Below, piece by piece: positions 23,328 to 31,683 of a DNA stretch of 64,000 bases (positions are counted from its first letter, which is position 1; every line of letters starts with the position of its first letter). Under the pieces are notes generated by a model. That model was not told where the DNA came from. It did not search any database and worked only from the letters and a program-made list of their open reading frames with translations. The position numbers and the translations under genes are program-made. Source of the DNA: Microbacterium arborescens (GTDB lineage Bacteria > Actinomycetota > Actinomycetes > Actinomycetales > Microbacteriaceae); NCBI RefSeq assembly GCF_030369635.1, contig NZ_CP128474.1:372001-436000 (forward strand), read 5' to 3'.

Positions 23328-24134
23328 TTACTCCGCGCCGGCGTCGCGCCAGTCGTCGGACTCCATGTGCGACCCGGCCTGCGGCCCCATCTGCAGCATC
23401 CCGCCGTCGACGACCCACGTCGCGCCGGTGACGTACGACGACGCCGGCGATGCCAGGAAAGCGACGACCGCGGCGATCTCCTCGGGCTTGCCCGGGCGGG
23501 GGATCGGGATGCCGGGGCGGTGGGTCTTCTCTGCCTCGTCGCCCTCCATGTCGTTGATGGGCGTCGCGATCTCGCCGGGGGCGACGGAGTTGACGGTGAT
23601 GTCGCGGGGGCCGAGCTCCTGCGCCATCGTCTTCACGAGGCCCTCGAGCCCGTGCTTGGAGGCGACGTAGGCGGCGGAGCCGACGCGCGGCTGCGAGCCG
23701 TGGACGCTCGTCACCGCGATGATCCGCCCGCCGTCGCCGGCATCCGCCATGAGCTTCGCGGCCGTCTGCATTCCCAGGAAGGCGCCGTCGAGGTTCAGCG
23801 CGACGACCGTCCGCCAGCCGTCGAGGTCGAGATCGAGCACGGGGCCACCGGTGCCGCCGCCGGCGTTGTTGACGAAGACGTCGAGGCCACCGAGCTCCGC
23901 GGCGAGGTGCTCGATGACACCGGGGACCTTGTCGAACTCGGTCGCGTCGAACTGCGCGACGACCGCTTTGCGTCCGCGCGCTCGGACGCCCTCGGCGGTC
24001 TCGTTCGCTCCCTCCTCGTCGGAGTGCCACGTGACGCCGACATCCAGGCCGGCGTCGGCGAGGGCGAGGGCGGTCGCGCGGCCGATCCCCGAGTCGGAAG
24101 CGGTCACGATGGCACGGCGAGGAGTGAACGTCAT
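23328..24134 (-). CDS. SDR-family oxidoreductase
   Basis: A 268-residue classical SDR: TASDSGIG cofactor motif (about 11-18, Ala in place of the usual Gly at the second position), NNAGGG (about 89-94), catalytic Ser in VTSVHGS, and YVASK for Tyr/Lys. The PG-motif and C-terminal WVVDGGMLQM are typical of glucose/3-oxoacyl reductase-like SDRs. The substrate is not predictable; the last 15 residues (PQAGSHMESDDWRD) are an unusual acidic tail. TAGCGT (complement of 24141-24146) is 7 nt from the ATG. Confidence 0.85.
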   Translation of the reverse strand: MTFTPRRAIVTASDSGIGRATALALADAGLDVGVTWHSDEEGANETAEGVRARGRKAVVAQFDATEFDKVPGVIEHLAAELGGLDVFVNNAGGGTGGPVLDLDLDGWRTVVALNLDGAFLGMQTAAKLMADAGDGGRIIAVTSVHGSQPRVGSAAYVASKHGLEGLVKTMAQELGPRDITVNSVAPGEIATPINDMEGDEAEKTHRPGIPIPRPGKPEEIAAVVAFLASPASSYVTGATWVVDGGMLQMGPQAGSHMESDDWRDAGAE

Positions 24135-24140
24135 GCCCCG

Positions 24141-24146
24141 ACGCTA
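24141..24146 (-). promoter_or_regulatory. -10 box TAGCGT of the SDR gene (leaderless)
   Basis: The last T is 7 nt from the ATG at 24134. Confidence 0.55.
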
Positions 24147-24192
24147 CGAACCCGTGACGCCGCGACGCACCCGGTTGACAAGGGCGCGCGGC

Positions 24193-24278
24193 AACTCCTC
24201 GGATCTGCGAGCCCGCGAACGACGACGCCCCGTCATCTCGCGAGAGGTGAGACGGGGCGTCGTCGGATCTGAGGAGTT
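24193..24278 (-). terminator. Two-tier palindrome after the flotillin gene
   Basis: Inner arms ACGACGCCCCGTC/GACGGGGCGTCGT (24222-24234, 24251-24263) are nested in outer arms AACTCCTCnGATC/GATCTGAGGAGTT (24193-24205, 24266-24278). It is placed just after the flotillin stop codon. Confidence 0.7.
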
Positions 24279-24287
24279 AGCGCGGGG

Positions 24288-25694
24288 TCACTCCGCGGAG
24301 GTGCCCTCCGGAGCCGTCGCCGTCGCCGGAGCCGGCGCCGCGGCCGCGTCGTCCGCGCGCAGGCCCTGGGCGACGCCGCGGCCGGTGGCCTGACCCTGGA
24401 TGATCTGACGCAGGTCGATGCCGGTCGTGGCCTGCACGGCGTCGAAGGTGGCGCGCATGCTCGACGCGCTCTCCGAAGCGATGTGGCTCGATGCGCCGTC
24501 GCCGCCGAGCACCGTGATGGACCCGACCTTGTCGAAGCCGCGGGCGAACTCGGTCATCAGCGGCACGAGGGCCTCGATCGCGCGCTGCGCGAGCAGCGCC
24601 TCCTGGTTCTGCGCGATGGCGGCGGCCTCGGCCTCGATCGCCTCGGCGCGGGCTTCACCGGCCAGGCGCACGGCGTCGGCCTCGGCCTGTGCGCGCAGGC
24701 GCGTGGCCTCGGCCTCCTGGGCGGCGATCTGCGCGCGGGCCTCGGCGGCCTTGACCTCGGCGTACGCGTCGGCGTCGGCCTTGCGCTGACGCTCGTAGAG
24801 CGAAGCGTCGGCGACCTTCTTGATGTCGGCGTCGAGCTGGGCCTGCCGGTTCTCGGCGGCCTGCAGCAGCACGTCCTGCTCGCGCTGGGCGCGGGCCAGG
24901 GCCTCGGCCTGCTCGGCCTCGGCGCGTGCGCGGCCGACCTCGGCGGAGGCGGCGGCGGAGTTCTTGTCGTACGCGGTCTGCTCGATCAGGTTCGCCTCGT
25001 CGGTCGCGAGCTGACGGGCACGCACCTCGCGGGCAGCGTTGATTCGGGCGACGTCGGCCTCGCGGCGCACGCGCTCGACCTCGGTCGCGCCGAGGGCGTC
25101 GATGTAGCCGTTCTTGTCTGTGATGCCCTGGATCTGGAACGAGTCGAGGATGAGTCCCTGGGCGAGCAGGTCGCTCTTGATTCCCTCGGCGATCTGGTCC
25201 GACAGCTTCTGACGGTCCTTCATGAGCTGCTCGACCGTCAGCGTCGCGACGACGCCGCGGAGCGCGCCCTCGAGCTGCTCCGTGGTGAACTGCTCGATCG
25301 CGCCGTCCTGCGACAGGAATCGCTCGGCCGCGCGGCGCACGAACTCGGGGTCCGAGCCGATCTTCACGAGGGCGACGCCCGCCACCGAGACGGTGACGCC
25401 ATTGGATGCCTGCGCCGTCGGCTCCATCTTGATCTGCCGGGCACGCAGCGAGATCATCTCGGCGCGCTGCGTCAGCGGGTTCACGAGGGCGCCGCCGCCG
25501 GTGATGATCGAGATGCGCGACGAGTCGCCCGCGGCGTTCTTCTGATTGCGGCCGACGACGACGAGCGCCTGGTCGGCCTTGGCGACCTTGTACCAGGCCC
25601 GCACCATGATCAGCAGGAAGATCAGAAGGATGATGACGGCGACCACGGCGATGCCGCCGATCACGAGCGCGCCTCCGGCGAATAGAGCTTCCAT
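24288..25694 (-). CDS. floT: Flotillin-like SPFH/band-7 membrane scaffold protein
   Basis: A 468-residue protein with an N-terminal membrane span (about 7-33) and an SPFH domain (about 40-200). A long Ala/Glu-rich coiled coil (about 205-370) contains the EAEA-type repeats typical of flotillins, and the Pro/Ala tail is disordered. Flotillins organise membrane microdomains and influence fluidity. No NfeD-like partner gene is beside it, which is the usual companion of bacterial flotillins. The ATG at 25694 with GAAAGG ahead is chosen; longer starts would remove the N-terminal anchor. Divergent from glyS. Confidence 0.88.
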   Translation of the reverse strand: MEALFAGGALVIGGIAVVAVIILLIFLLIMVRAWYKVAKADQALVVVGRNQKNAAGDSSRISIITGGGALVNPLTQRAEMISLRARQIKMEPTAQASNGVTVSVAGVALVKIGSDPEFVRRAAERFLSQDGAIEQFTTEQLEGALRGVVATLTVEQLMKDRQKLSDQIAEGIKSDLLAQGLILDSFQIQGITDKNGYIDALGATEVERVRREADVARINAAREVRARQLATDEANLIEQTAYDKNSAAASAEVGRARAEAEQAEALARAQREQDVLLQAAENRQAQLDADIKKVADASLYERQRKADADAYAEVKAAEARAQIAAQEAEATRLRAQAEADAVRLAGEARAEAIEAEAAAIAQNQEALLAQRAIEALVPLMTEFARGFDKVGSITVLGGDGASSHIASESASSMRATFDAVQATTGIDLRQIIQGQATGRGVAQGLRADDAAAAPAPATATAPEGTSAE

Positions 25695-25760
25695 GCTGAC
25701 CTTTCCCGTACGTAACGATGTGTGCTTCGACCGTATCGGGGTCGACGTGCGCGGCGCGAC

Positions 25761-25791
25761 TAGAATCGAGGATGCCGTTGTCTGCGGCATC
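25761..25791 (+). promoter_or_regulatory. glyS promoter (-10 TAGAAT) and leader hairpin
   Basis: TAGAAT at 25761-25766 predicts a leader of about 60 nt. The leader starts with a small hairpin GATGCCG/CGGCATC (25771-25777, 25785-25791). No T-box features (specifier loop, UGGN antiterminator) are visible. Confidence 0.5.
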
Positions 25792-25834
25792 CGCGCCGCC
25801 GGCGCATCCCGAAAACGACCATGAGGAGCCACCT

Positions 25835-27223
25835 GTGGCCGAGCAGTCCCGCCTCGACAAAGTCATCGCCCTTGCCCGCCATCGCGGGTTCGTCTTCCAG
25901 GCGGGGGAGATCTACGGCGGTTCGCGCTCCGCGTGGGACTACGGCCCCCTCGGCACGGAGCTCAAGGAGAACATCCGCCGCCAGTGGTGGCAGACGTTCG
26001 TTCGCGGTCGCGGCGACATGGTCGGCCTCGACTCGTCGATCATCCTGCCCAAGCGCGTCTGGGAGGCCTCCGGCCACGTCGCGACGTTCACCGACCCTCT
26101 GGTCGAGTGCCTGCAGTGCCACAAGCGCTTCCGCGAAGACACCCTCATCGAGGACTTCGAGGCGCGCAAGGGCCGCAAGGCCGAGAACGGCCTCGGCGAC
26201 GTCCCGTGCCCGAACTGCGGCACCAAGGGCCAGTACACCGAGCCCAAGTCGTTCTCGGGCCTGGTGAAGACCTACCTCGGCGTCGTCGACGACGAGACCG
26301 GGCTGTACTTCCTGCGCCCCGAGACCGCGCAGGGCATCTTCGTGAACTTCTCGAACGTGCTCACCGCGAGCCGTAAGAAGCCGCCGTTCGGCATCGGTCA
26401 GGTCGGCAAGGCGTTCCGCAACGAGATCACGCCCGGCAACTTCATCTTCCGCACCCGCGAGTTCGAGCAGATGGAGATCGAGTTCTTCACGCCGCCCGCC
26501 GAAGCGCAGGAGTGGTTCGAGCACTGGGTCGAGGCGTGCTGGAACTGGTTCATCGAGCTGGGCATCGACGCCGACAACATGCGGCGATTCGATGTGCCCG
26601 AGGACGACCGCGCCCACTACTCCGCCGGCACGATCGACGTCGAGTACCGCTTCGGGTTCCCCGGCAAGGAGTGGGGCGAGCTCATGGGTGTCGCGAACCG
26701 CACCGACTACGACCTGGGCAGCCACTCCGAGGCATCCGGTCAGTCGCTGACCTACTTCGATCAGGCGTCCGGCGAGAAGTACACGCCGTACGTCATCGAG
26801 CCGTCGTTCGGTCTGACGCGGGCGATGATGGCCTTCCTCGTCGACGCGTACGACGAGGAGGAGGTGCCGAACGCGAAGGGCGGCGTCGACACCCGCACTG
26901 TGCTGCGCCTCGACCCGCGCCTGGCGCCCGTGAAGGTGGCCGTGCTGCCGCTCAGCCGCAACGAGCGCCTGTCGCCCTTGGCGCGCGAGGTCGCCGACAC
27001 GCTCCGCGGCCGCGGCTGGAACATCGACTTCGACGACGCCGGCGCGATCGGGCGCCGTTACCGCCGTCAGGACGAGGTCGGTACGCCGTTCTGCGTCACC
27101 GTCGACTTCGACTCGCTCGACGATCGCGCCGTCACCGTCCGCGACCGCGACACGATGGCCCAGGAGCGCATCGCGCTCGACGCGCTCGAGGGCTACCTCG
27201 CCGAGCGCCTGCGCGGCGCCTGA
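25835..27223 (+). CDS. glyS: Glycyl-tRNA synthetase (alpha2 type)
   Basis: A 462-residue class II synthetase charging tRNA-Gly. Class II motif 1 lies in the [14 protein letters not shown] region. A zinc-binding CLQCHKRF...CPNCGTKG pair of CxxC motifs occupies about residues 86-130. Motif 2 ([25 protein letters not shown]) and motif 3 ([11 protein letters not shown]) are present, and the anticodon-binding domain (about 365-462) contains [13 protein letters not shown] at 25835 is chosen because GAGGAG lies 8-13 nt upstream; the preceding ATG (25821) is out of frame. Confidence 0.96.
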   Translation: MAEQSRLDKVIALARHRGFVFQAGEIYGGSRSAWDYGPLGTELKENIRRQWWQTFVRGRGDMVGLDSSIILPKRVWEASGHVATFTDPLVECLQCHKRFREDTLIEDFEARKGRKAENGLGDVPCPNCGTKGQYTEPKSFSGLVKTYLGVVDDETGLYFLRPETAQGIFVNFSNVLTASRKKPPFGIGQVGKAFRNEITPGNFIFRTREFEQMEIEFFTPPAEAQEWFEHWVEACWNWFIELGIDADNMRRFDVPEDDRAHYSAGTIDVEYRFGFPGKEWGELMGVANRTDYDLGSHSEASGQSLTYFDQASGEKYTPYVIEPSFGLTRAMMAFLVDAYDEEEVPNAKGGVDTRTVLRLDPRLAPVKVAVLPLSRNERLSPLAREVADTLRGRGWNIDFDDAGAIGRRYRRQDEVGTPFCVTVDFDSLDDRAVTVRDRDTMAQERIALDALEGYLAERLRGA

Positions 27224-27281
27224 CGCAGGTCGCCGCATCCCGCCTCCCGCCTCCCACCCCGGTCGTCCGGCGGAGAATGAC

Positions 27282-27328
27282 GCGAACCTCGGAGCCATCG
27301 TGTGATGGGCTCCGAGGTTCGCGCTTTT
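27282..27328. terminator. Bidirectional terminator between glyS and the xylanase gene
   Basis: 15-bp perfect arms GCGAACCTCGGAGCC/GGCTCCGAGGTTCGC (27282-27296, 27308-27322), followed by CGCTTTTCTCC on the plus strand. Confidence 0.8.
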
Positions 27329-27362
27329 CTCCGATGTTCGCGCCCGAGGTCGGGCGCGCGCG

Positions 27363-30300
27363 TCAGAGGGTGCGGCGTCGGCGCAGCGCCATGAACAGGC
27401 CGCCCGCGGTCAGGAGCACGGCGGCCGCGAGTGCGGCGCCCCACGGCAGCTCGCCGCCGGTCGCGCTGAGGCTGCCCGCGCCACTGCCCGCCCCGCCGCT
27501 CACGACGGTCACGGCCACGCGGATGTCGTCGAACCCGGGCGACGCGACCACGAGGGTGTGCTCTCCGATCTCGAGGTCGCGGGGAATCGCGACGGCGAAG
27601 CGCACCTCGCCCGACGCGTCGGCCGCGGGGATGCCGTTGACGACGATCGGATCGCTGTAGAGCGTGGCGCCGATCCGCTGCTGGGGCTCGAGGCCCGAGA
27701 CCCGTACGGGCAGCGATCCGCCCTGGGCGACGCGACCGTCCCCGATGTCGACCGTCGCCCACGCGTCGGGCTCCCCGGGCTCCCCGGGCTCCCCGGGCTC
27801 GCCAGGACCGCCGGGCTCGCCGGGCGTGGTCACCGAATCGGAGAGGTGGATCACACCCCACCGCGAGGTGGTCTGGTAGCCGGTGCCGGTCGGCTCGGCC
27901 CACGTGTGCACGGCGAAGCGCGAGCCGCCGCGGGCGTCGTTGACCTGCGCGTCGAACCCCTGGAAGGTTCCGGCGCCGCCGAGCGGCACGTCGCTCTGCC
28001 CGCCCGACTGACCGACGAGGTCGATCGCCGCCTCGACGATGTAGCCGTCGGCCGTGCGCGCGGTCGCGCTCTCCAGCAGCCGTGAGCGCTGGAGGGCCTC
28101 GTTGCCGGTGCCGAAGGTGACGTCGCCGTCGACGGTGATGCGGATCTGCGTGTCGTTGGGTCCGTAGGCGCCGCTCTTGGTGTTGCCGAGGTCGAGGAAG
28201 ATCTCGACGCCGTCGCGGTTCCAGGGATCGCTGTTCGTTGTGTCGATCTCGGGATCGACGACCTCGAACAGCGTGTAGAGGACGTTGTCGCGCCAGAGCG
28301 TGCGGACCGTCGCCGTGGCGCCGCTCGCGTCGCCCTCGACGCGCTTGGCGGTCTCGATCCGCGGGGCAGCCGCCCACGCGTCGTCGACGACCGCGTCGAC
28401 GGTGAGCCCCTCGGCGCGCGGGACCTCGAGGTACGACAGCTCCTCGTAGAACGTCAGCTGACCGGTCGCGCCCGCCGAGTTCCAGGCGCCGGAGAGTCCG
28501 TCTGCGCCGAAGACACGGACGTCGAACGCGGCCGTCGCGCCCACGCTCGGGGCCTCGTGCGGCAGCTGGATGACGGAGTAGAACGCGCCGTCGACCTCGA
28601 CCGTCCGGCCCGTGAGATCACCATCGGTTCCGAAGACGGACTGCTCGTTCCGATACGTGAACTCGATCCGTTCCGGACGCGTGCTCGAGCGGACGAGCAC
28701 CGTGAGATGGTCGTCGCTCCAGCGCGTCTGGAAGCCGCCGGCGTCGCCGGTGAGCGGGTGTTCCGGCAGATTGCGCCACTCGGCAGCATCGACGATCGCA
28801 CCGTCGAGGTCGACGTCGCCGCGGAACACATCGGCGGTCGTCAGGAGCGGCGGCAGGCCGTCGTCCTGGCCGATCGCACCGAAGAACGCCGACTTCGCGC
28901 TCAGGTCGCCCGCGAACAGCAGGGGCGCCTGCTCCGAGCGCCACGAGCGGGCGTCGGTCAGCCCCCACACGGTGACCGAGTAGAGACCTTCGGATGCCGG
29001 GGCCGCGGCGTGGTACCCGCGGAACACGTCGAACGCGTCGCGGTAGTAGTACCCCTGGCGCGCGAGGTTCGCGGTGGTCGCCGGGTTGACCGTGACGTCG
29101 AGCTCGGTGACCGCCTGCATGAGCCCGAGCCCGGCGAAGCGGTCGAGCGTGCTCGCGAGAGCGCTGACGGGCGTGTTGATCGAGACGTGGAACTGGTGGC
29201 CCACCCCGTCGAGCGGCGTGCCCGCGTCCAGCATCCGGCCGACGAGGGCCTCGTATTGCGAGCCCTTGGCGTCCTGCTCGGTGTTGTAGTCGTTGATGAA
29301 CAGTTTCACGGGGCGGTCGGTGCCCGGCGCCGCGTAGTCGTCGTTGAACGCCTGGTCGGCGAGCCGGAAGGCGAGGTGGATGAACTCCTCACCGAGGACG
29401 TCGTGCCACCGGCTGGTCCGCAGCCCGTCGGGCGTCGCCTGGTCGGAGATGACCTCGTTGACGACGTCCCACGCGACGAGCGGGTTGGTCTCGGACCCGA
29501 ACAGGCCGTAGTCGTCGGCGATCGACCGTGCGACGTTGTCGATGTGCGTCGCGAGCCGGTCGCGCAGCAGCTGCTTGTCGGCCTCGGAGTCGGTGAGCTC
29601 ACGCCCTGATGCATCCTGGAAGAACCAGTCGGGGGTCTGCGCGTGCCACAGCAGCACGTGCCCGTAGAGTCGTAGGTCGTTCGCCGCCGCATAGTCGAGC
29701 AGGGCCGTGGCCTGCGGGTGGCGCTGGAACTGCTGCTGGTCGTCGTACCAGGCCTCGACCTTCATGTGGTTCTCGGGCGTGATCTGGTCGAAGTGGTGCC
29801 GCAGCAGGTCGGATGCCGCCCCGCTGGTCTCGCGCTGGTCGACCGCGACGCCGACCGGGAAGTCGGTCGTGTCCCTCAGCGGAGTGAGATCGAGGTCGCC
29901 CTCTCCCGCCTCGGGCACCGCGACCGTGACCTGGTCGACGAGGAACGGCGAGGTGTTGCCCGAGTTGTAGCGCGCCTCGATGTAGAGCTCGGCTGCGAGG
30001 TCGTACTCGGGGATGGTGATGGCGCCGGTCACGGTCGTCCACCCGGTCGGCGATACGCTCTCGGCCTGCAGGAGGTTGGTGTAGGCGACCGCGCCGCCGT
30101 CGTCGGTGCGCATCGAGACGGTCAGGCCCTGGCCCGGGTCTGCTCCGGGAGCGAAGCGCAGTGCCGCGGAGAAGGCGTAGGTCTGTCCCGCGAGCAGGGT
30201 GTCGGTGACATCCAGGAGGATGCCGTCGCCCTCGTGCGTCCGGTCCGTGACGAGCGCCGCGTGCGACGACTCGTCGGCTCCGTCCGGCACGACGTCGACG

Positions 30301-30950
30301 GTCGGGCCGGCGCCGCTCGACCCGGCCCGAGGCTGCCACGCGCCGAGGGCGCCGTCGTCGAACGTGCTCTCGATCAGCACGGTGCCGGGGGTCTGGGGTC
30401 CGCCGCCCGGATCTGTGCCCGAATCGCCGTCCGTGGTGATCGTGACATCGTCCACGAGGTAGGTGTAGGGCGCGGCGTCCGCGATGTCGGCGGTGCCGAG
30501 GTAGATCCCGACGGCCTCCGCGGTCGCGGGCGACGTCCACGTGCCGGTGACCGTCGTCCAGTCGTCGGCGGAGATGGTCGTGTCGCCGATCCACGTGTAC
30601 CCCGGGACGCCGACCCAGCGCGCTCGGGTGTCGGGCGTACCGGGCGCGAGCCGTACGCGTGCGCTGACGGTGTACGTCGTCTCGGGTTCGAGGAATCCCG
30701 GCGCCGTCTGGATGCCGACGTAGTCGGCGTCGCGGCCCTGCACGACGAGGGCGCCGTCGGCGTAGTCGAGGGTCGAGCCGTCACCCCCGCTCTGCGTCAG
30801 CCCGTCGCCGAGCGAAGGGTTCGAGAAATCGTTGGCGATGACGGGGGCGGCGGCGGTGGGGGCCGCAGCGGCTCCCGTCGCGGCGAGCAGCGGTGCGGCG
30901 AGGGCCGCGGTCGCCGCGACTGCCAGTATTCGGGGTCGACGAATTCGCAT
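27363..30950 (-). CDS. Secreted, cell-surface multidomain GH10 endo-xylanase
   Basis: A 1195-residue endo-beta-1,4-xylanase. Order: signal peptide (about 1-30); two carbohydrate-binding beta-sandwich domains of CBM4/9/22 type (about 38-170 and 190-350); GH10 barrel (about 360-690) with acid/base Glu499 in VVNEV and nucleophile Glu616 in TELDV; a degenerate CBM9-like segment (about 715-850); a CBM9 (about 855-1035); a collagen-like G-E-P linker; an Ig-like domain (about 1060-1150). The C terminus has LSATGGE, a hydrophobic span and RRRR, a sortase-type wall-sorting signal. It would cut xylan while fixed to the envelope. A GAGCGCTC palindrome overlaps the ribosome-binding region. No other xylan gene is in the window. 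Confidence 0.9.
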   Translation of the reverse strand: MRIRRPRILAVAATAALAAPLLAATGAAAAPTAAAPVIANDFSNPSLGDGLTQSGGDGSTLDYADGALVVQGRDADYVGIQTAPGFLEPETTYTVSARVRLAPGTPDTRARWVGVPGYTWIGDTTISADDWTTVTGTWTSPATAEAVGIYLGTADIADAAPYTYLVDDVTITTDGDSGTDPGGGPQTPGTVLIESTFDDGALGAWQPRAGSSGAGPTVDVVPDGADESSHAALVTDRTHEGDGILLDVTDTLLAGQTYAFSAALRFAPGADPGQGLTVSMRTDDGGAVAYTNLLQAESVSPTGWTTVTGAITIPEYDLAAELYIEARYNSGNTSPFLVDQVTVAVPEAGEGDLDLTPLRDTTDFPVGVAVDQRETSGAASDLLRHHFDQITPENHMKVEAWYDDQQQFQRHPQATALLDYAAANDLRLYGHVLLWHAQTPDWFFQDASGRELTDSEADKQLLRDRLATHIDNVARSIADDYGLFGSETNPLVAWDVVNEVISDQATPDGLRTSRWHDVLGEEFIHLAFRLADQAFNDDYAAPGTDRPVKLFINDYNTEQDAKGSQYEALVGRMLDAGTPLDGVGHQFHVSINTPVSALASTLDRFAGLGLMQAVTELDVTVNPATTANLARQGYYYRDAFDVFRGYHAAAPASEGLYSVTVWGLTDARSWRSEQAPLLFAGDLSAKSAFFGAIGQDDGLPPLLTTADVFRGDVDLDGAIVDAAEWRNLPEHPLTGDAGGFQTRWSDDHLTVLVRSSTRPERIEFTYRNEQSVFGTDGDLTGRTVEVDGAFYSVIQLPHEAPSVGATAAFDVRVFGADGLSGAWNSAGATGQLTFYEELSYLEVPRAEGLTVDAVVDDAWAAAPRIETAKRVEGDASGATATVRTLWRDNVLYTLFEVVDPEIDTTNSDPWNRDGVEIFLDLGNTKSGAYGPNDTQIRITVDGDVTFGTGNEALQRSRLLESATARTADGYIVEAAIDLVGQSGGQSDVPLGGAGTFQGFDAQVNDARGGSRFAVHTWAEPTGTGYQTTSRWGVIHLSDSVTTPGEPGGPGEPGEPGEPGEPDAWATVDIGDGRVAQGGSLPVRVSGLEPQQRIGATLYSDPIVVNGIPAADASGEVRFAVAIPRDLEIGEHTLVVASPGFDDIRVAVTVVSGGAGSGAGSLSATGGELPWGAALAAAVLLTAGGLFMALRRRRTL
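27775..27823. repeat. 9-bp GGGCTCCCC-type tandem repeat encoding the GEP linker
   Basis: Repeated CCGGGCTCC units encode Gly-Glu-Pro triplets in the xylanase (minus strand), with one GGP variant. Slippage here would change linker length by whole triplets without breaking the frame. Confidence 0.85.
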
Positions 30951-30955
30951 GGTTC

Positions 30956-30963
30956 GAGCGCTC
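30956..30963 (-). promoter_or_regulatory. GAGCGCTC palindrome, possible LacI/CebR-type operator
   Basis: A perfect 8-bp palindrome lies between the Shine-Dalgarno AAAGGAG and the xylanase ATG. Actinobacterial cellulose/xylan repressors of the LacI family (CebR, CelR) recognise TGGGAGCGCTCCCA, whose core is the same. The flanks here are less symmetric, so binding is only suggested. Confidence 0.35.
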
Positions 30964-31049
30964 CTTTGCGCAGACCGGGGGAACGGATTGTCGACTACTC
31001 AAACATATCCGCCGCGTTCCGCCAGCCTTTTCGAAACCCCCCCCGGTGA

Positions 31050-31628
31050 TCAGGAGCTCGCAGCCTCTTTCGCAGCGGCTTTCGTCGCACGCTTGTACTC
31101 GCGCACCTTCGTCAGCGACTCGGGAGAGACGATGTCGGCCACGGAACGGTATGAGCCCTCGTCGCCGTAGGAGCCGGCGGCCTCACGCCATCCGGCGCCG
31201 GTGAAGCCGTACTGCTTGCCCAACAGTGCGAGAAAGATCTTCGCCTTCTGCTCGCCGAACCCGGGCAATGCCTTGAGCCGTTTCAGCACCGTCGCTCCGT
31301 CAGGATCACCCGACGTCCAGATCGCCGATGCATCGCCGCCCCAGTCGTCCACGATCGTCTGACAGAGGGTCTGGACGCGGCTCGCCATCGATCCCGGGAA
31401 CCGGTGCACGGCCGGCGTCTGCCGGAAGATCTCGACGAACTCCTCGGGGTCGTAGTCCGCGATCGCCGCCGCGTCGACAGAGCCGGCCCGCTCGCGGATC
31501 TTCAACGGCCCGGTGAACGCCGTCTCCATGGCGATCTGCTGGTCGAGCAGCATCCCGATCAGCAGGGCGAGCGGATTCTCGGTCAGCAGCTGATCGGCGG
31601 CGTCGTCGTCGGTGATGTGCAGGCTCAT
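31050..31628 (-). CDS. HhH-GPD-type base excision repair protein
   Basis: A 192-residue all-helical protein of the HhH-GPD superfamily (uncharacterised actinobacterial subgroup). An N-terminal LALLIGMLLDQQIAMETAF region is followed by the helix-hairpin-helix LKALPGFGEQKAKIF (about 125-139). The Lys-rich C-terminal tail may contact DNA. The usual catalytic Asp downstream of the hairpin and the iron-sulfur Cys cluster of Nth/MutY are not seen, so glycosylase activity is uncertain. GAACAT (complement of 31636-31641) at leaderless spacing supports the ATG at 31628; ATG 31637 in frame is an alternative. Confidence 0.75.
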   Translation of the reverse strand: MSLHITDDDAADQLLTENPLALLIGMLLDQQIAMETAFTGPLKIRERAGSVDAAAIADYDPEEFVEIFRQTPAVHRFPGSMASRVQTLCQTIVDDWGGDASAIWTSGDPDGATVLKRLKALPGFGEQKAKIFLALLGKQYGFTGAGWREAAGSYGDEGSYRSVADIVSPESLTKVREYKRATKAAAKEAASS

Positions 31629-31683
31629 GCTCCCCATGTTCTCATCGGCCCGCGTTCTCATCCGCGAGCGGCAGGATGGAGGG

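Noticed and set aside
25761..25834. A T-box riboswitch in the glyS leader.
   Set aside because: The leader is about 60 nt, with one small hairpin and no specifier loop, T-box sequence or terminator.
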